In this document: piece by piece, positions 24,940 through 33,385 of the stretch
Layout: every line of letters starts with the position of its first letter
Position numbering within the stretch: position 1 is the stretch's first letter
DNA from: Anaerolineaceae bacterium
Lineage (GTDB): Bacteria; Chloroflexota; Anaerolineae; Anaerolineales; Anaerolineaceae
Length of the DNA: 61,501 bases
NCBI GenBank assembly: GCA_003524305.1
Contig: DQHW01000049.1
Span: 11,766-73,266, forward strand
Direction of reading: 5' to 3'
Notes under the pieces: model-generated
The model's input: only the letters and a program-made list of their open reading frames with translations
Told to the model about the DNA's origin: nothing
Databases searched by the model: none
Translations under genes and position numbers: made by a program

Positions 24940-26838
24940 TCATTTTGAGAATATTTTTTCCCAGGTAATTGGACCGACGACACCATCAACGGTTAATCCG
25001 TTCTCTTCTTGATAGCGGCGGACGGCTCTATCAGTTAATTTACCAAACGAGCCATCCGGTATGCCTAGTTCTGAATAGCCCAGTTCAAGCAGTGCATTTT
25101 GTAGCATGAGTACATCATCACCCTCCATATTTGGATTCGTGAGTGAAAGTGTGCGCGTTAAGACAGGTTGAGTGGGTGAGGGGGTTGGGGTAAAAACGGG
25201 TGTGGCTGTTCGCAGCACTGGCGTGATTTTGTAATTCTCAATATTGATTCTTTCTACGTTGCTGCTCTCCCAGTAATAAAGCCATAAATAGTTAGATTCA
25301 TAGACCATCAGCGATGGAATATCGCCATTAAGCGGAATAGGGTCTCCAATGCTGCCATCAGCAGGAGAATACCCAACAACCGTTTTGGTGTCGTTATCAG
25401 CGACCCATAAAAGTCCGTTGCCATAAACCATTGCGGATGGACTGCTGACAATGGGGTCGAGCATGATGGTGACACCTGTGTCCAGGTTTAGTTGTGAAAA
25501 GGCGCCGTCATAATTAGCCGTCCAAACCAGGGTGCCATCAGTTTCTGGATACCCATAAAAAAGCATACTATCTGAATTGGATTGGCGGCAAGCACCTCCC
25601 AATGGATTGAAAGAAGATACATTTGCTTCACCCAGGTACCAAAAGCATTGGCCGTCATAAACCATATTGGCTGATGCCAAATAGCCTACCGGACGTGAAA
25701 CAAGCACACTGCCTGAAGACGGATCAATGGAATAGGCGCGGTCATTCGCCGCCACCCAAAGTTGGCCTTTGGTGACGCCCATACCGGTGGCGGGTGTGCA
25801 GTAGCCATCTGGGCAACTGGCAAATTCAAACGGGGTTCTTGCAACGCCGCTTTCAGGATCAATGCTTTGCAAAAGCGGAACAGGGTTGCCATCTGCATCA
25901 GCATTATATAAAAGCCATATTTTTCCGCCGGCGTAAACCATATTATCTATTTGAGCATATTGGGTCTCACATGTTCTCGGTCGGATAATTGAAATTGCTT
26001 CGGCAGGGTGTTCGTTTGGGTCAATGCGGATCAGATAATTTTCATAAACGGTGCTGCCTTTACTCACCGCCAGCCACAGGCGTGATCCATCCCAGGTCAT
26101 GGCGATGACATTCTTGTCGGCCGCATACAAAGTTGTCGCCCATGGTTCGACTGAAACCATTGCGCCGCCAAAGGTCCAATGTGGAATCGGGCTAAAGACT
26201 TTTTTCCAGGTTTCGAGGTCAGGGATGCCATCTGCTTCATCCATGTAGTATTTTTGAAATTCCATCAGGGCATCTCTTGTTTCGGTTCCAAATGCGCCAA
26301 TCGACCACTCTTCAGAACCTGGTTGCATATATTCCATCACAGCAAGGCGATCTTGCAATGCGTGATCATCACAGACCATAGTGGTGGAACTGACCTTCGC
26401 AACCTTGCCCGGAAAAGCCGGCGGCAGGTAATATGCGGCCGGGTTTGAGTCAGAAAGCGCCCCCCAGGTTACTTCATCCACCACCCCTGTAATCGGCAGA
26501 TTGCTGAGTAATTGAAAATGTTTTACGGCTGCTTCAACTTGAGTTTCAAATACGCCATCCACTAATCCAACCTCTGCATAACCCAGCGAAAACAATTGCT
26601 GCTCAAGGGCTAAAACATCCTCGCCTTCGAGTGAGATTTTGAGGTCTCGCAGTTCTTCATCCGTCGGTATTGGGGAGAAACTGGCGGTTGGTGTTGTTTT
26701 AGTTACGGTTGCAGTTGACAGGGGTGTTTGGGTTGGCAACGGAGAGGGTTGAAGCGTTAATTCAGTATTTGGTGTACATCCCGATACCATCAATAAGAGC
26801 CCTAATAATAGCAATAATGTTTTTATTAGTTTTTTCAT
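24940..26838 (-). CDS. lipoprotein with peptidoglycan-binding domains around a beta-propeller
   Basis: 632 residues. Lipobox VSGC at about Cys 21. A PG-binding-1 domain near 65-130 (LGYAEVGLVDGVFETQVEAA), a partial second unit near 155-210, and a C-terminal one near 560-632 (LGYSELGIPDGSFGKLTDRA). The middle 220-540 has repeated blades (LWLAVSKG, IWLLYN, LWVAAND, LWVADND) that fit a beta-propeller. Thr/Pro linkers join the parts. It should hold a ligand-binding propeller at the cell wall. AAAGGA precedes the ATG. The gene is 58 bases upstream of the previous lipoprotein gene, so both may share a transcript. Confidence 0.8.
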   Translation of the reverse strand: MKKLIKTLLLLLGLLLMVSGCTPNTELTLQPSPLPTQTPLSTATVTKTTPTASFSPIPTDEELRDLKISLEGEDVLALEQQLFSLGYAEVGLVDGVFETQVEAAVKHFQLLSNLPITGVVDEVTWGALSDSNPAAYYLPPAFPGKVAKVSSTTMVCDDHALQDRLAVMEYMQPGSEEWSIGAFGTETRDALMEFQKYYMDEADGIPDLETWKKVFSPIPHWTFGGAMVSVEPWATTLYAADKNVIAMTWDGSRLWLAVSKGSTVYENYLIRIDPNEHPAEAISIIRPRTCETQYAQIDNMVYAGGKIWLLYNADADGNPVPLLQSIDPESGVARTPFEFASCPDGYCTPATGMGVTKGQLWVAANDRAYSIDPSSGSVLVSRPVGYLASANMVYDGQCFWYLGEANVSSFNPLGGACRQSNSDSMLFYGYPETDGTLVWTANYDGAFSQLNLDTGVTIMLDPIVSSPSAMVYGNGLLWVADNDTKTVVGYSPADGSIGDPIPLNGDIPSLMVYESNYLWLYYWESSNVERINIENYKITPVLRTATPVFTPTPSPTQPVLTRTLSLTNPNMEGDDVLMLQNALLELGYSELGIPDGSFGKLTDRAVRRYQEENGLTVDGVVGPITWEKIFSK

Positions 26839-27013
26839 TATTTATTCCTTTCATTTGACATGGACTAATAAAAGTATATAGATAGCAATTCTGGATGACC
26901 CCATTAATGAATTTTTTAATAGCGGCAAGGTCTGTATGAATATAGAAATAATACATACAGAGCGTCAATTTTGCGTCAATCAATTTTGCTTATTTTTAAA
27001 ATCAATTAATCGG

Positions 27014-27048
27014 TTTTCAAAAATATTCTCCTGTTGTACAATTTTTGC
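27014..27048 (+). promoter_or_regulatory. leaderless promoter of the GNAT gene
   Basis: TTTTCA (27014-27019), a 17-bp spacer, TACAAT (27037-27042), then six bases to the ATG at 27049. The predicted first transcribed base is the A of ATG, and there is no ribosome site. Confidence 0.65.
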
Positions 27049-27582
27049 ATGGATACTTTTATGAAAACCAGCAAGGGAGAGATCATCCTGCGCCCTGCGC
27101 GCGTAACGGATGCGCCTGCCTTCCGCGATCTCAGGCTTGAGGCGCTGCACAACCACCCCGATGCCTTCAGTTCGGATTACGCCACCAATTTTGCTTTCCC
27201 CTCCACTTTTTGGGAACAGCGCTTGAACGACCTTGGCCAGTCCGGGTCCGTTTTCTTTGCCGACCACGAAGGGGATTTGGTGGGAATGTGCGGCATCCAC
27301 CGAGAAAGCTCACCCAAACTGCAGCACACTGCCACCATCTGGGGGGTGTATGTCAAAGAAGACTTCCGCGGCCATCAAATCACCGAAGGACTGATCTCTC
27401 GTTGCACCGCCTGGGCGATGGAGAAGGGCGTCAAGGTGGTTAAGCTGGCTGTAGTCACCACCAACACCCGCGCCATAAAGACCTACACCCGATGCGGTTT
27501 TACCGTCTACGGTGTGGAACCCATGGCAATCTGCATTAATGGCAGCATGTATGATGAGATGCTCATGGCTTTGATGATTTAA
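27049..27582 (+). CDS. GNAT-family N-acetyltransferase
   Basis: About 177 residues from the ATG at 27049, chosen from the promoter position. GNAT features: ILRPARVTDAPAFRDLRLEA at the start, ATIWGVYVKEDFRGHQITEG (the acetyl-CoA loop, R-G-H-Q), and VVTTNTRAIKTYTRCGFTVY at the end. It would transfer an acetyl group to an amine. Substrate unknown. The next gene begins 15 bases later and could be cotranscribed. Confidence 0.92.
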   Translation: MDTFMKTSKGEIILRPARVTDAPAFRDLRLEALHNHPDAFSSDYATNFAFPSTFWEQRLNDLGQSGSVFFADHEGDLVGMCGIHRESSPKLQHTATIWGVYVKEDFRGHQITEGLISRCTAWAMEKGVKVVKLAVVTTNTRAIKTYTRCGFTVYGVEPMAICINGSMYDEMLMALMI

Positions 27583-27597
27583 GGGATTTTTCCATTG

Positions 27598-28077
27598 ATG
27601 ATAGACGCCACCATATTGAATGCTTTTCAACAAATCTATCCTGAATTAACCAATCCGGGCAGAAAACCAATCAACTGGGCGGTCACCGGCAGCCTCGGCA
27701 TGGTGCTGCACGGCATGCAGATGGATATTCACGATATTGATATTCAAACAGATAAAGAGGGGGCTTACGAGATTGAAAGAAGGTTGGTCAGATACCTGGT
27801 GAAACTGGTTCATTTCAAAGCGTCTGAACGCATCCGTTCTTACTTTGGCGCCTTTGAAATTGTCGGCATCAAGATTGAAGTGATGGGCGATATGCAGCAC
27901 TTCCTTTCTGATCAACAGTGGGATTCACCGGTTCGGCTGGAGTCTTGCCGTGACTGGGTGGATTATGCAGACATGCACATCCCGGTGATGACACTTGAAC
28001 ATGAAGCCAAAGCCTATCAGAAAATGGGCCGTACTGCAAAAGCTGAAACGATACAAAACTTCTTGTTGAAGAAATAA
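27598..28077 (+). CDS. nucleotidyltransferase-fold protein
   Basis: 159 residues. The core NWAVTGSLGMVLHGMQMDIH, then DIDIQTD matches the G-S...D-x-D motif of the nucleotidyltransferase superfamily. The later KIEVMGDMQ carries a further acidic residue. It resembles small proteins annotated as nucleotidyltransferases of the LinB/MNT type. Such proteins can act as aminoglycoside adenylyltransferase-like enzymes or as antitoxins, and function here is open. Translated behind the GNAT gene. Confidence 0.7.
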   Translation: MIDATILNAFQQIYPELTNPGRKPINWAVTGSLGMVLHGMQMDIHDIDIQTDKEGAYEIERRLVRYLVKLVHFKASERIRSYFGAFEIVGIKIEVMGDMQHFLSDQQWDSPVRLESCRDWVDYADMHIPVMTLEHEAKAYQKMGRTAKAETIQNFLLKK

Positions 28078-28192
28078 TTGTTCACGTCAAGAACTATGAA
28101 TATTTGATTCCTGGTTTCTTGTGAAGTGAGCCGATCCCTAAAGAATGGGGTAAGACTTTCTCAAATAATTTCAAATTTTTATAGTTTTAACG

Positions 28193-28225
28193 AGGTGAAA
28201 ATGCTACAATATTCATTGTTCACCT
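28193..28225 (+). promoter_or_regulatory. dyad around a -10 box upstream of the HExxH protein
   Basis: AGGTGAA (28193-28199) and TTCACCT (28219-28225) flank TACAAT (28205-28210). A regulator on this dyad would cover the -10 box of the gene 80 bp downstream. Confidence 0.5.
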
Positions 28226-28307
28226 GTTTATTTATGTCTATTTCAATTAATCTTTCTCATTTATTCGAGAATCTCAAAATTATTGGTGCTTAATTGGAGG
28301 TTTCCGT

Positions 28308-29447
28308 ATGAAAAGAATGACGAAATTCCTTACCCCCATTTTTATTTGCGTTTTGCTCTTTGCAAGTTTTTCAACCCCCGTACAGGCTGATGGAGAAACC
28401 ATCACTGCCAGCGGGCAAATGTGCTCGCAGGGTATCTGTAACAACATCTATATTACTTTTCCACCCAATGGGGGACCAATAAATGGAACGTTATCAGGGG
28501 AGGGAAATAAGGATGGCTGCTTATTCAAAAATAGTGGAACGCTAAGCGGTACATTTGCAGGGGGTGACGGCGGAGCGGTAAATGGGGTGGTATCTTGGAC
28601 GATGACTGCTTCATGTGGTGGAAACAGTATTTCTGACACCTGGGGCGGCACCTGGGAGGGGGCCTTCTATGCCGATGGTACAGGCAAAGGTTCAGGGATT
28701 GTAAAATCAGCTTCAGGCAACTGGACGGTCAGTTTTTCGGCTGATGAGTTTCAGCGCATCACAACTCCTATTACCAAGGAGTATTTTAAAGCAACCTATG
28801 GTATTGATGTGGTAGATGGCACTACCCAATGGACTGATCGAGAGTTGCGATTATTGGATGACCTGTTCAAAAAACTACCAAAATCCTATTGGGATAAAAC
28901 CAAGTTCACTCGAATAGAGCGAAATAGTGTAAAAATCGATTCTGTTACAAAAGCGGAAAAGCCTAATGTTTTTGGAGATTATGCCTATTGGAATCGAACA
29001 ATCCGGGTTTTTGACCACGCTAATTCTCCATTTGATTTTGAAGATGATCCCAATGGTGATAAACAATTCATTGGAACCATAGTTCACGAAATGACCCATG
29101 CTTATCATTTTTATAAAGACTACAAATCAGTTTATGAATCCTCAGTTGAAAATGATAACAGCCTGCTTATGACGGCTTTTAGAGAGAATAGTCGCGATGA
29201 TTCAAAGGATTTTAGAACTGGTTGGGCGTGGAAGCCAATAGACAAAAAATGGGTTTTTAAGGGTGCGGCAGAAGAAAACAAGCCCATTAGTGATTATGCC
29301 AAGGATGTTGATCCGCATGAGGATCTTTGCGAATCAGTTATGTTTTATGTTGTGGATCCTGCTTCATTGGCAGCAAAATCTCCCAACCGCTACCAATTTA
29401 TCAAGGATAGCATCTTTAATGGTGTGGAATACCCTTGGGATTATTAA
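28308..29447 (+). CDS. secreted protein with an HExxH metallopeptidase-like motif
   Basis: 379 residues. Signal peptide with ICVLLFASFSTPVQA and predicted cleavage after that Ala. Residues 25-150 are glycine-rich and beta-rich. The second half has TIVHEMTHAYHFYKDY, an HExxH zinc motif, then DPHEDLCESVMFYV near 345, where the Glu and His could be the third ligand. This suggests a secreted zinc peptidase, but no named family is certain. GGAGG is eight bases before the ATG. The next gene, a lipoprotein, starts 15 bases later. Confidence 0.7.
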   Translation: MKRMTKFLTPIFICVLLFASFSTPVQADGETITASGQMCSQGICNNIYITFPPNGGPINGTLSGEGNKDGCLFKNSGTLSGTFAGGDGGAVNGVVSWTMTASCGGNSISDTWGGTWEGAFYADGTGKGSGIVKSASGNWTVSFSADEFQRITTPITKEYFKATYGIDVVDGTTQWTDRELRLLDDLFKKLPKSYWDKTKFTRIERNSVKIDSVTKAEKPNVFGDYAYWNRTIRVFDHANSPFDFEDDPNGDKQFIGTIVHEMTHAYHFYKDYKSVYESSVENDNSLLMTAFRENSRDDSKDFRTGWAWKPIDKKWVFKGAAEENKPISDYAKDVDPHEDLCESVMFYVVDPASLAAKSPNRYQFIKDSIFNGVEYPWDY

Positions 29448-29462
29448 ATTTACGAGGAAGCC

Positions 29463-30074
29463 ATGACTTCAATATATAATAAAGTACCTATGTTGTTTTT
29501 GCTGATCGTTTTGATATTATTAACCAGTTGTACTAAACCTCCAATTGGAGAGATCCCAGTGTCGACAACCCAACCCCCAGTTGATTCACAAATTGATAAT
29601 ACTTCAACAACTGGTCCAGAAGAACTAGTTAAAGAGGTTTTCACTTGTTTGCCAGGAATTGTCCCGGGGAAAACCTCGCGAGCCGAAATTACCCAACTGA
29701 TGGGTGAACCAGTATCTTCTGATCTGGCAGAGGATGGCAGTGATATTTTGTTTTATCCATCTGCAGTTGAAGAGGTACCAGATACAATCTTAATCCGGCA
29801 GGATATTGTGGAGATCGCAAGCGCTTTAAACCGGGACATCTCGGTTGATTTGGCAAGCATTCAGGAAAAATTTGGTGAACCTGAACAGATCACTTACAGC
29901 TATTTCAGTCAGGGGACTTACACTTATTTGTACCCGCAAAAGGGATTTACACTCGTTGCAGAACCGGAAGGTGGTCAGGTTTATTGGTCGGAATGTTTTA
30001 TTTCAATGTCTCTGGAAGATTATTTGGCAAGACTGGGCAGCTCCCTTCCATTCGAAGACCCATACATTAGGTAA
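29463..30074 (+). CDS. small lipoprotein
   Basis: 203 residues. The N-terminus LFLLIVLILLTSC gives a lipobox with Cys 24. A Thr/Ser/Pro linker follows. The domain with GIVPGKTSRAEITQLMGEPV, then YLYPQKGFTLVAEPEG has the short helix-hairpin of a BamE/SmpA-like fold, yet this is a guess from pattern. The gene is close behind the HExxH protein and may act with it at the membrane. Confidence 0.65.
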   Translation: MTSIYNKVPMLFLLIVLILLTSCTKPPIGEIPVSTTQPPVDSQIDNTSTTGPEELVKEVFTCLPGIVPGKTSRAEITQLMGEPVSSDLAEDGSDILFYPSAVEEVPDTILIRQDIVEIASALNRDISVDLASIQEKFGEPEQITYSYFSQGTYTYLYPQKGFTLVAEPEGGQVYWSECFISMSLEDYLARLGSSLPFEDPYIR

Positions 30075-30224
30075 AGTAAAATTTTTTTTACAGTTGGGTG
30101 TTAGGATTTTGTATTTGATTGTCGTTCTTGCTTTGGTGTCATTGTATATTTTGTGATATGAAGCCGTAATTACTGATGAAATTACCGGAAATCTCCCTGA
30201 TTCATGGTTTCTGGGTCTAAGTGA

Positions 30225-30257
30225 AAACCACGGGGGTTGATGAAACTTCCGTGGTTT
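30225..30257. terminator. hairpin after the small lipoprotein gene
   Basis: AAACCACGG and CCGTGGTTT pair over a 15-nt loop. It is of the same style as the intergenic hairpins nearby. Confidence 0.7.
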
Positions 30258-30374
30258 GTTCTTGAATTGGCTTGATTCTTTTTTGGAAATACCTATAATC
30301 ATTATTAGCGTGGGGAATACAGCAACTCTCTTACCGGTATTCAACCAAGGGATGAATTGCTTCAGGAGGGCAAT

Positions 30375-30626
30375 ATGATTTCTATAATTTCAAGTTTCGC
30401 TGTCATTCTTGTTTTTACCGTCATCGGCTGGCTGCTCTTCCGCGGATTTAAAGCACCCAAAAAGTGGTGGGCCTGGGTGCTGGTCATTCTGATCACTATT
30501 TTTGTCAGTTACGTGGGTACTAGTTCAGTTTTGTTAGGTTTTCCCGGTTTCGAGATCCACCTTAACGACTGCCTGCAAGGTCTAGCTTTTGGCGCCATCG
30601 CCGGCTTTGTGATCAAGAAGAAATAG
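30375..30626 (+). CDS. small two- or three-helix membrane protein
   Basis: 83 residues from the ATG at 30375 with AGGAGG upstream. Hydrophobic stretches are SFAVILVFTVIGWLLF, WAWVLVILITIFVSYV, and GLAFGAIAGFVI, and the C-terminus is KKK. No family recognised. It stands alone between two hairpins. Confidence 0.7.
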   Translation: MISIISSFAVILVFTVIGWLLFRGFKAPKKWWAWVLVILITIFVSYVGTSSVLLGFPGFEIHLNDCLQGLAFGAIAGFVIKKK

Positions 30627-30675
30627 CTGTAAAAGCAAAAAACCGGTTTTTCGAAATTCCCGGTTTCTAGGGTTT

Positions 30676-30734
30676 AAATAATCAAAAACTCGGTGGTTTG
30701 TTCTTTTCGGATCCCAGGGTTTTTGATTATTTTT
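30676..30734. terminator. long inverted repeat between the small membrane protein and amt1
   Basis: AATAATCAAAAAC and a GTTTTTGATTATT partner bracket a loop of about 30 bases. A weaker hairpin (AAACCGG...CCGGTTT) lies just before, at about 30640-30667. Both probably stop transcription ahead of the nitrogen block. Confidence 0.6.
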
Positions 30735-30853
30735 CTCCGACCGGTAAAAAAACTGCAAGGAACTTGACCGCCAATCCAGGAGTTTGGTTTCAAAACGCAC
30801 CCACATTTTCCCTCGAACACCTGTGTCAATTTTTTGATCCATTATTTTTGTTA

Positions 30854-30875
30854 ATATTACCCATTTGGGTAATAT
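30854..30875. promoter_or_regulatory. nitrogen-block dyad, site A
   Basis: ATATTACCC-ATTT-GGGTAATAT, a perfect 9-bp dyad. First of three copies in the 196 bp before amt1. Confidence 0.75.
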
Positions 30876-30918
30876 AATTTTTTTTAAAACTCCCAGCGTT
30901 GTCTAGACCACATCGAAA

Positions 30919-30936
30919 ATTACCCGAACGGGTAAT
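30919..30936. promoter_or_regulatory. nitrogen-block dyad, site B
   Basis: ATTACCC-GAAC-GGGTAAT. Its centre is 63 bp (six helical turns) from site A. Confidence 0.75.
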
Positions 30937-30962
30937 ATCAAATATGCTTTGTCCCCTCTAGA

Positions 30963-30980
30963 ATTATCCAAACGGGTAAT
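30963..30980. promoter_or_regulatory. nitrogen-block dyad, site C
   Basis: ATTATCC-AAAC-GGGTAAT, one arm mismatch. It is 44 bp from site B and 72 bp before the amt1 start codon. Confidence 0.7.
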
Positions 30981-31051
30981 AACATCATTCTAAGTTGAAT
31001 CTATTCCCAATATTTTTGAAATTATTCTGTTTTTTTGTAGAGGAGAATGGT

Positions 31052-32275
31052 ATGCAATCAATTAATTCTGGAGATACAGCCTGGGTTCTGATATCGACTG
31101 CTTTGGTATTGGTCATGACACCCGCTTTGGCTTTTTTCTATGGCGGTATGGTGCGCAAAAAGAATATACTATCCACTCTCAATTTAAGTATCATTGTCAT
31201 GGCGCTGATGGGTGTTCAATGGGTGCTTTTCGGATACAGTCTGGCATTTGGCGGCGATATTGGAGGCTTGATCGGCGGAATGAATTTCTTGGGATTAAAT
31301 GGGGTGGGTGCGGAACCCAACGTTAGTTATGCTCCCACTATTCCTCACCTGGCTTTTTGTGCATTTCAGATGATGTTCGCCATTATCACACCGGCGCTCA
31401 TCACAGGTGGTTTTGTAGAACGCGTCCGGTTTAAGACATTCTTGGTATTTGCATTGCTTTGGGCAACCTTGGTTTACGATCCTGTGGCTCATTGGGTGTG
31501 GGGTGTGGGTGGAATTTTGCGCCAAACGGGTGCCTTGGATTTTGCAGGCGGTACCGTGGTTCACATTACCGCAGGTTTTTCGGCATTGGCGTTTGCATTG
31601 GCAATTGGATCACGCAAAGGCTATGGAGAAAGGATATTTGAACCGCATAATGTCCCCTTCAGTGTACTTGGTGCAGGGTTGTTATGGATGGGGTGGTTCG
31701 GGTTTAATGGCGGCAGTGCCCTGGCAGCCAATGGAATCGCTGTCAACGCAATTGTTACCACCAATACTGCTGCAGCCTCGGCAGGACTGGTATGGATGCT
31801 CTTAAGTTGGCGAGACGATAAACCAAGCGTGATGGGCATTATCACCGGTGCCGTGGTTGGATTGGTGGCGGTTACACCGGCCTGCGGATATATCACACCA
31901 CTTTCAGCAATTATCATAGGTGCCATTGCAGCCGCTGTCAGCTACTACAGCATCCGTTTACGGCATAAGATGAATCTTGATGAGTCACTGGATGTATGGG
32001 CTTGCCACGGTATGGGCGGCGTTTGGGGTGCGTTGGCAACTGGTCTTTTTGCCTCGAAAGCTGTTAACCCGGCTGGCGCAGATGGATTGTTTTATGGAAA
32101 CCCGATGCAGTTCTTTACACAGGGATTGACGGTTGTGGTTGTGGCGGCTTTTGCTTTTGGTGTTACTTTTGGATTAACCAAACTATTGCAGCGCTGGATG
32201 GGACTGCGTGTTACAGCCAGTGAAGAAGAGGTCGGTTTGGACCTGAGCGAACATGGAGAACGGGCTTACTCTTGA
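31052..32275 (+). CDS. amt: Amt/Rh-family ammonium transporter, copy 1
   Basis: 407 residues from the ATG at 31052 with GAGGAG upstream. Eleven helices. Family signatures are FYGGMVRKKNILST, DPVAHWVWGVGGIL and DFAGGTVVHITAGFSALA; the twin His positions are in GGTVVHI and WACHGMGGVWGALATGLFA. It carries ammonium into the cell. The following PII gene controls its gate. The last residues LRVTASEEEVGLDLSEHGE are the C-terminal tail typical of Amt. It differs from amt2 but has the same layout. Confidence 0.96.
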   Translation: MQSINSGDTAWVLISTALVLVMTPALAFFYGGMVRKKNILSTLNLSIIVMALMGVQWVLFGYSLAFGGDIGGLIGGMNFLGLNGVGAEPNVSYAPTIPHLAFCAFQMMFAIITPALITGGFVERVRFKTFLVFALLWATLVYDPVAHWVWGVGGILRQTGALDFAGGTVVHITAGFSALAFALAIGSRKGYGERIFEPHNVPFSVLGAGLLWMGWFGFNGGSALAANGIAVNAIVTTNTAAASAGLVWMLLSWRDDKPSVMGIITGAVVGLVAVTPACGYITPLSAIIIGAIAAAVSYYSIRLRHKMNLDESLDVWACHGMGGVWGALATGLFASKAVNPAGADGLFYGNPMQFFTQGLTVVVVAAFAFGVTFGLTKLLQRWMGLRVTASEEEVGLDLSEHGERAYS

Positions 32276-32294
32276 TTGGACTAAGGAGATTTCA

Positions 32295-32672
32295 ATGACT
32301 AAAAAAATAGAAGCGATCATTCGCGAAGAGAAACTGGATGATGTAAAAAAAGCTTTAAAAGAAATAGGCATTGTTGGTATGAATATTTTTGAGGTACAAG
32401 GTCACGGTCGTCAGGGTGGAATTACACTTGCTGGCCGCAGTGGATCTTATCAAGTGGATATGCTGCCGCGCTTGCAGGTAAATATTATATTAAGTGATCA
32501 TAATGTTGGAAAAACCATTGATGCCATTTGCAAAGCCGTTGGCACAGGTAAAATTGGTGACGGATTGATTTTTGTTTACCCTGTTGAAGAGGTCATTCGA
32601 GTTCGAACAGGTGAACGCGGCCACCAGGCATTAATGTATCCAGACGACATTGACACACTGGCAGCGGATTAA
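32295..32672 (+). CDS. glnK: PII nitrogen regulatory protein
   Basis: 125 residues. Signature I region: KIEAIIREEKLDDVKKALKE. T-loop GRQGGITLAGRSGSYQVDML keeps the Tyr (residue 52) that matches Tyr51 of GlnB, but Tyr46 is Gly and Lys40 is Gly. Signature II TGKIGDGLIFVYPVEEVI and RTGERG (ATP/2-oxoglutarate site) are complete. It binds ATP, ADP and 2-oxoglutarate, and closes AmtB when nitrogen is rich. AAGGAG lies before the ATG at 32295. It is 20 bases behind amt1, an amt-glnK operon. Confidence 0.96.
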   Translation: MTKKIEAIIREEKLDDVKKALKEIGIVGMNIFEVQGHGRQGGITLAGRSGSYQVDMLPRLQVNIILSDHNVGKTIDAICKAVGTGKIGDGLIFVYPVEEVIRVRTGERGHQALMYPDDIDTLAAD

Positions 32673-32696
32673 ATTACATTTTAAAATTGAAAACAT

Positions 32697-32729
32697 TTTT
32701 TCGGGAGTTTGGTTAAATACTCCCGAAAA
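32697..32729 (+). terminator. terminator of amt1-PII
   Basis: TTTTCGGGAGT and ACTCCCGAAAA form an 11-bp stem. A and T tracts at the ends. Confidence 0.85.
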
Positions 32730-32810
32730 TTGTATTAAACTTAGAATTCAGTGTTGAATAGTCTGGAATTTATATTAATAAATTAACACAGTAGATTGGA
32801 GAATATAATT

Positions 32811-33317
32811 ATGACCCATCCCCTTGTGGATCAACTGCGCTTTACCCGCAGCGAATTCAAGCGCTGTCTCAAAGGCCTCACCAATGAAGATGCCGCCAAA
32901 CGCTTCATGCCCATGAACTGCATTGCCTGGAACGTCGGCCACCTGGCCTGGCACGAGCAGCGCTATTTCGTCACTTACGGCCAGGGTGAAATTCTGATAC
33001 CTGAACTCAACGAACTGTTTGCATTTGGCGCCCCCGCCAGCACCCCCAACCTGGAAGAGATGCTGAAAGCCTGGAAAAAGATAACCAGGGCCGCAGATCC
33101 GTATTTGGATTCGATCACCACTCAAAAGCTGACCGAACAAGTGATCAAGGACGGCAAACCCATCCAGCGTTATTGGGGCAACTTGCTGCAGAGGGTCATC
33201 TACCACTACTGGTATCACACAGGCGAGAACGCAGCCATCCGTCAAGTACTGGGTCATACCGATCTGCCTCAATTTGTTGGCAGCATCGATACTCAGGCGC
33301 CTTATCGTCCTGAATAA
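32811..33317 (+). CDS. DinB-like four-helix protein, copy 1
   Basis: 168 residues from the ATG at 32811 with GGAG upstream. The pattern NVGHLAWHEQ at 42-51 and VIYHYWYHTGENAAIRQVLG near 132-150 gives the His residues of the DinB metal site. DinB-like proteins bind a metal or thiol (bacillithiol or mycothiol) and some are S-transferases. Copy 2 follows after 68 bases with a hairpin between. Confidence 0.88.
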   Translation: MTHPLVDQLRFTRSEFKRCLKGLTNEDAAKRFMPMNCIAWNVGHLAWHEQRYFVTYGQGEILIPELNELFAFGAPASTPNLEEMLKAWKKITRAADPYLDSITTQKLTEQVIKDGKPIQRYWGNLLQRVIYHYWYHTGENAAIRQVLGHTDLPQFVGSIDTQAPYRPE

Positions 33318-33330
33318 GCAAAAACCGTTT

Positions 33331-33363
33331 AGTCCCCCGCGGATTTCAAATCCGCGGGGGACT
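33331..33363 (+). terminator. hairpin between the DinB-like genes
   Basis: AGTCCCCCGCGGATTT and AAATCCGCGGGGGACT form a near-perfect 16-bp stem. It is of the same CCCCCGCGG type as that at 21431. Confidence 0.8.
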
Positions 33364-33385
33364 GCTCATAATCCGGGAGGTTTTT

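Noticed and set aside
30676..30734. A small regulatory RNA between the hairpins before amt1
   Set aside because: The inverted repeats look like terminators; there is no promoter that would give a separate transcript.
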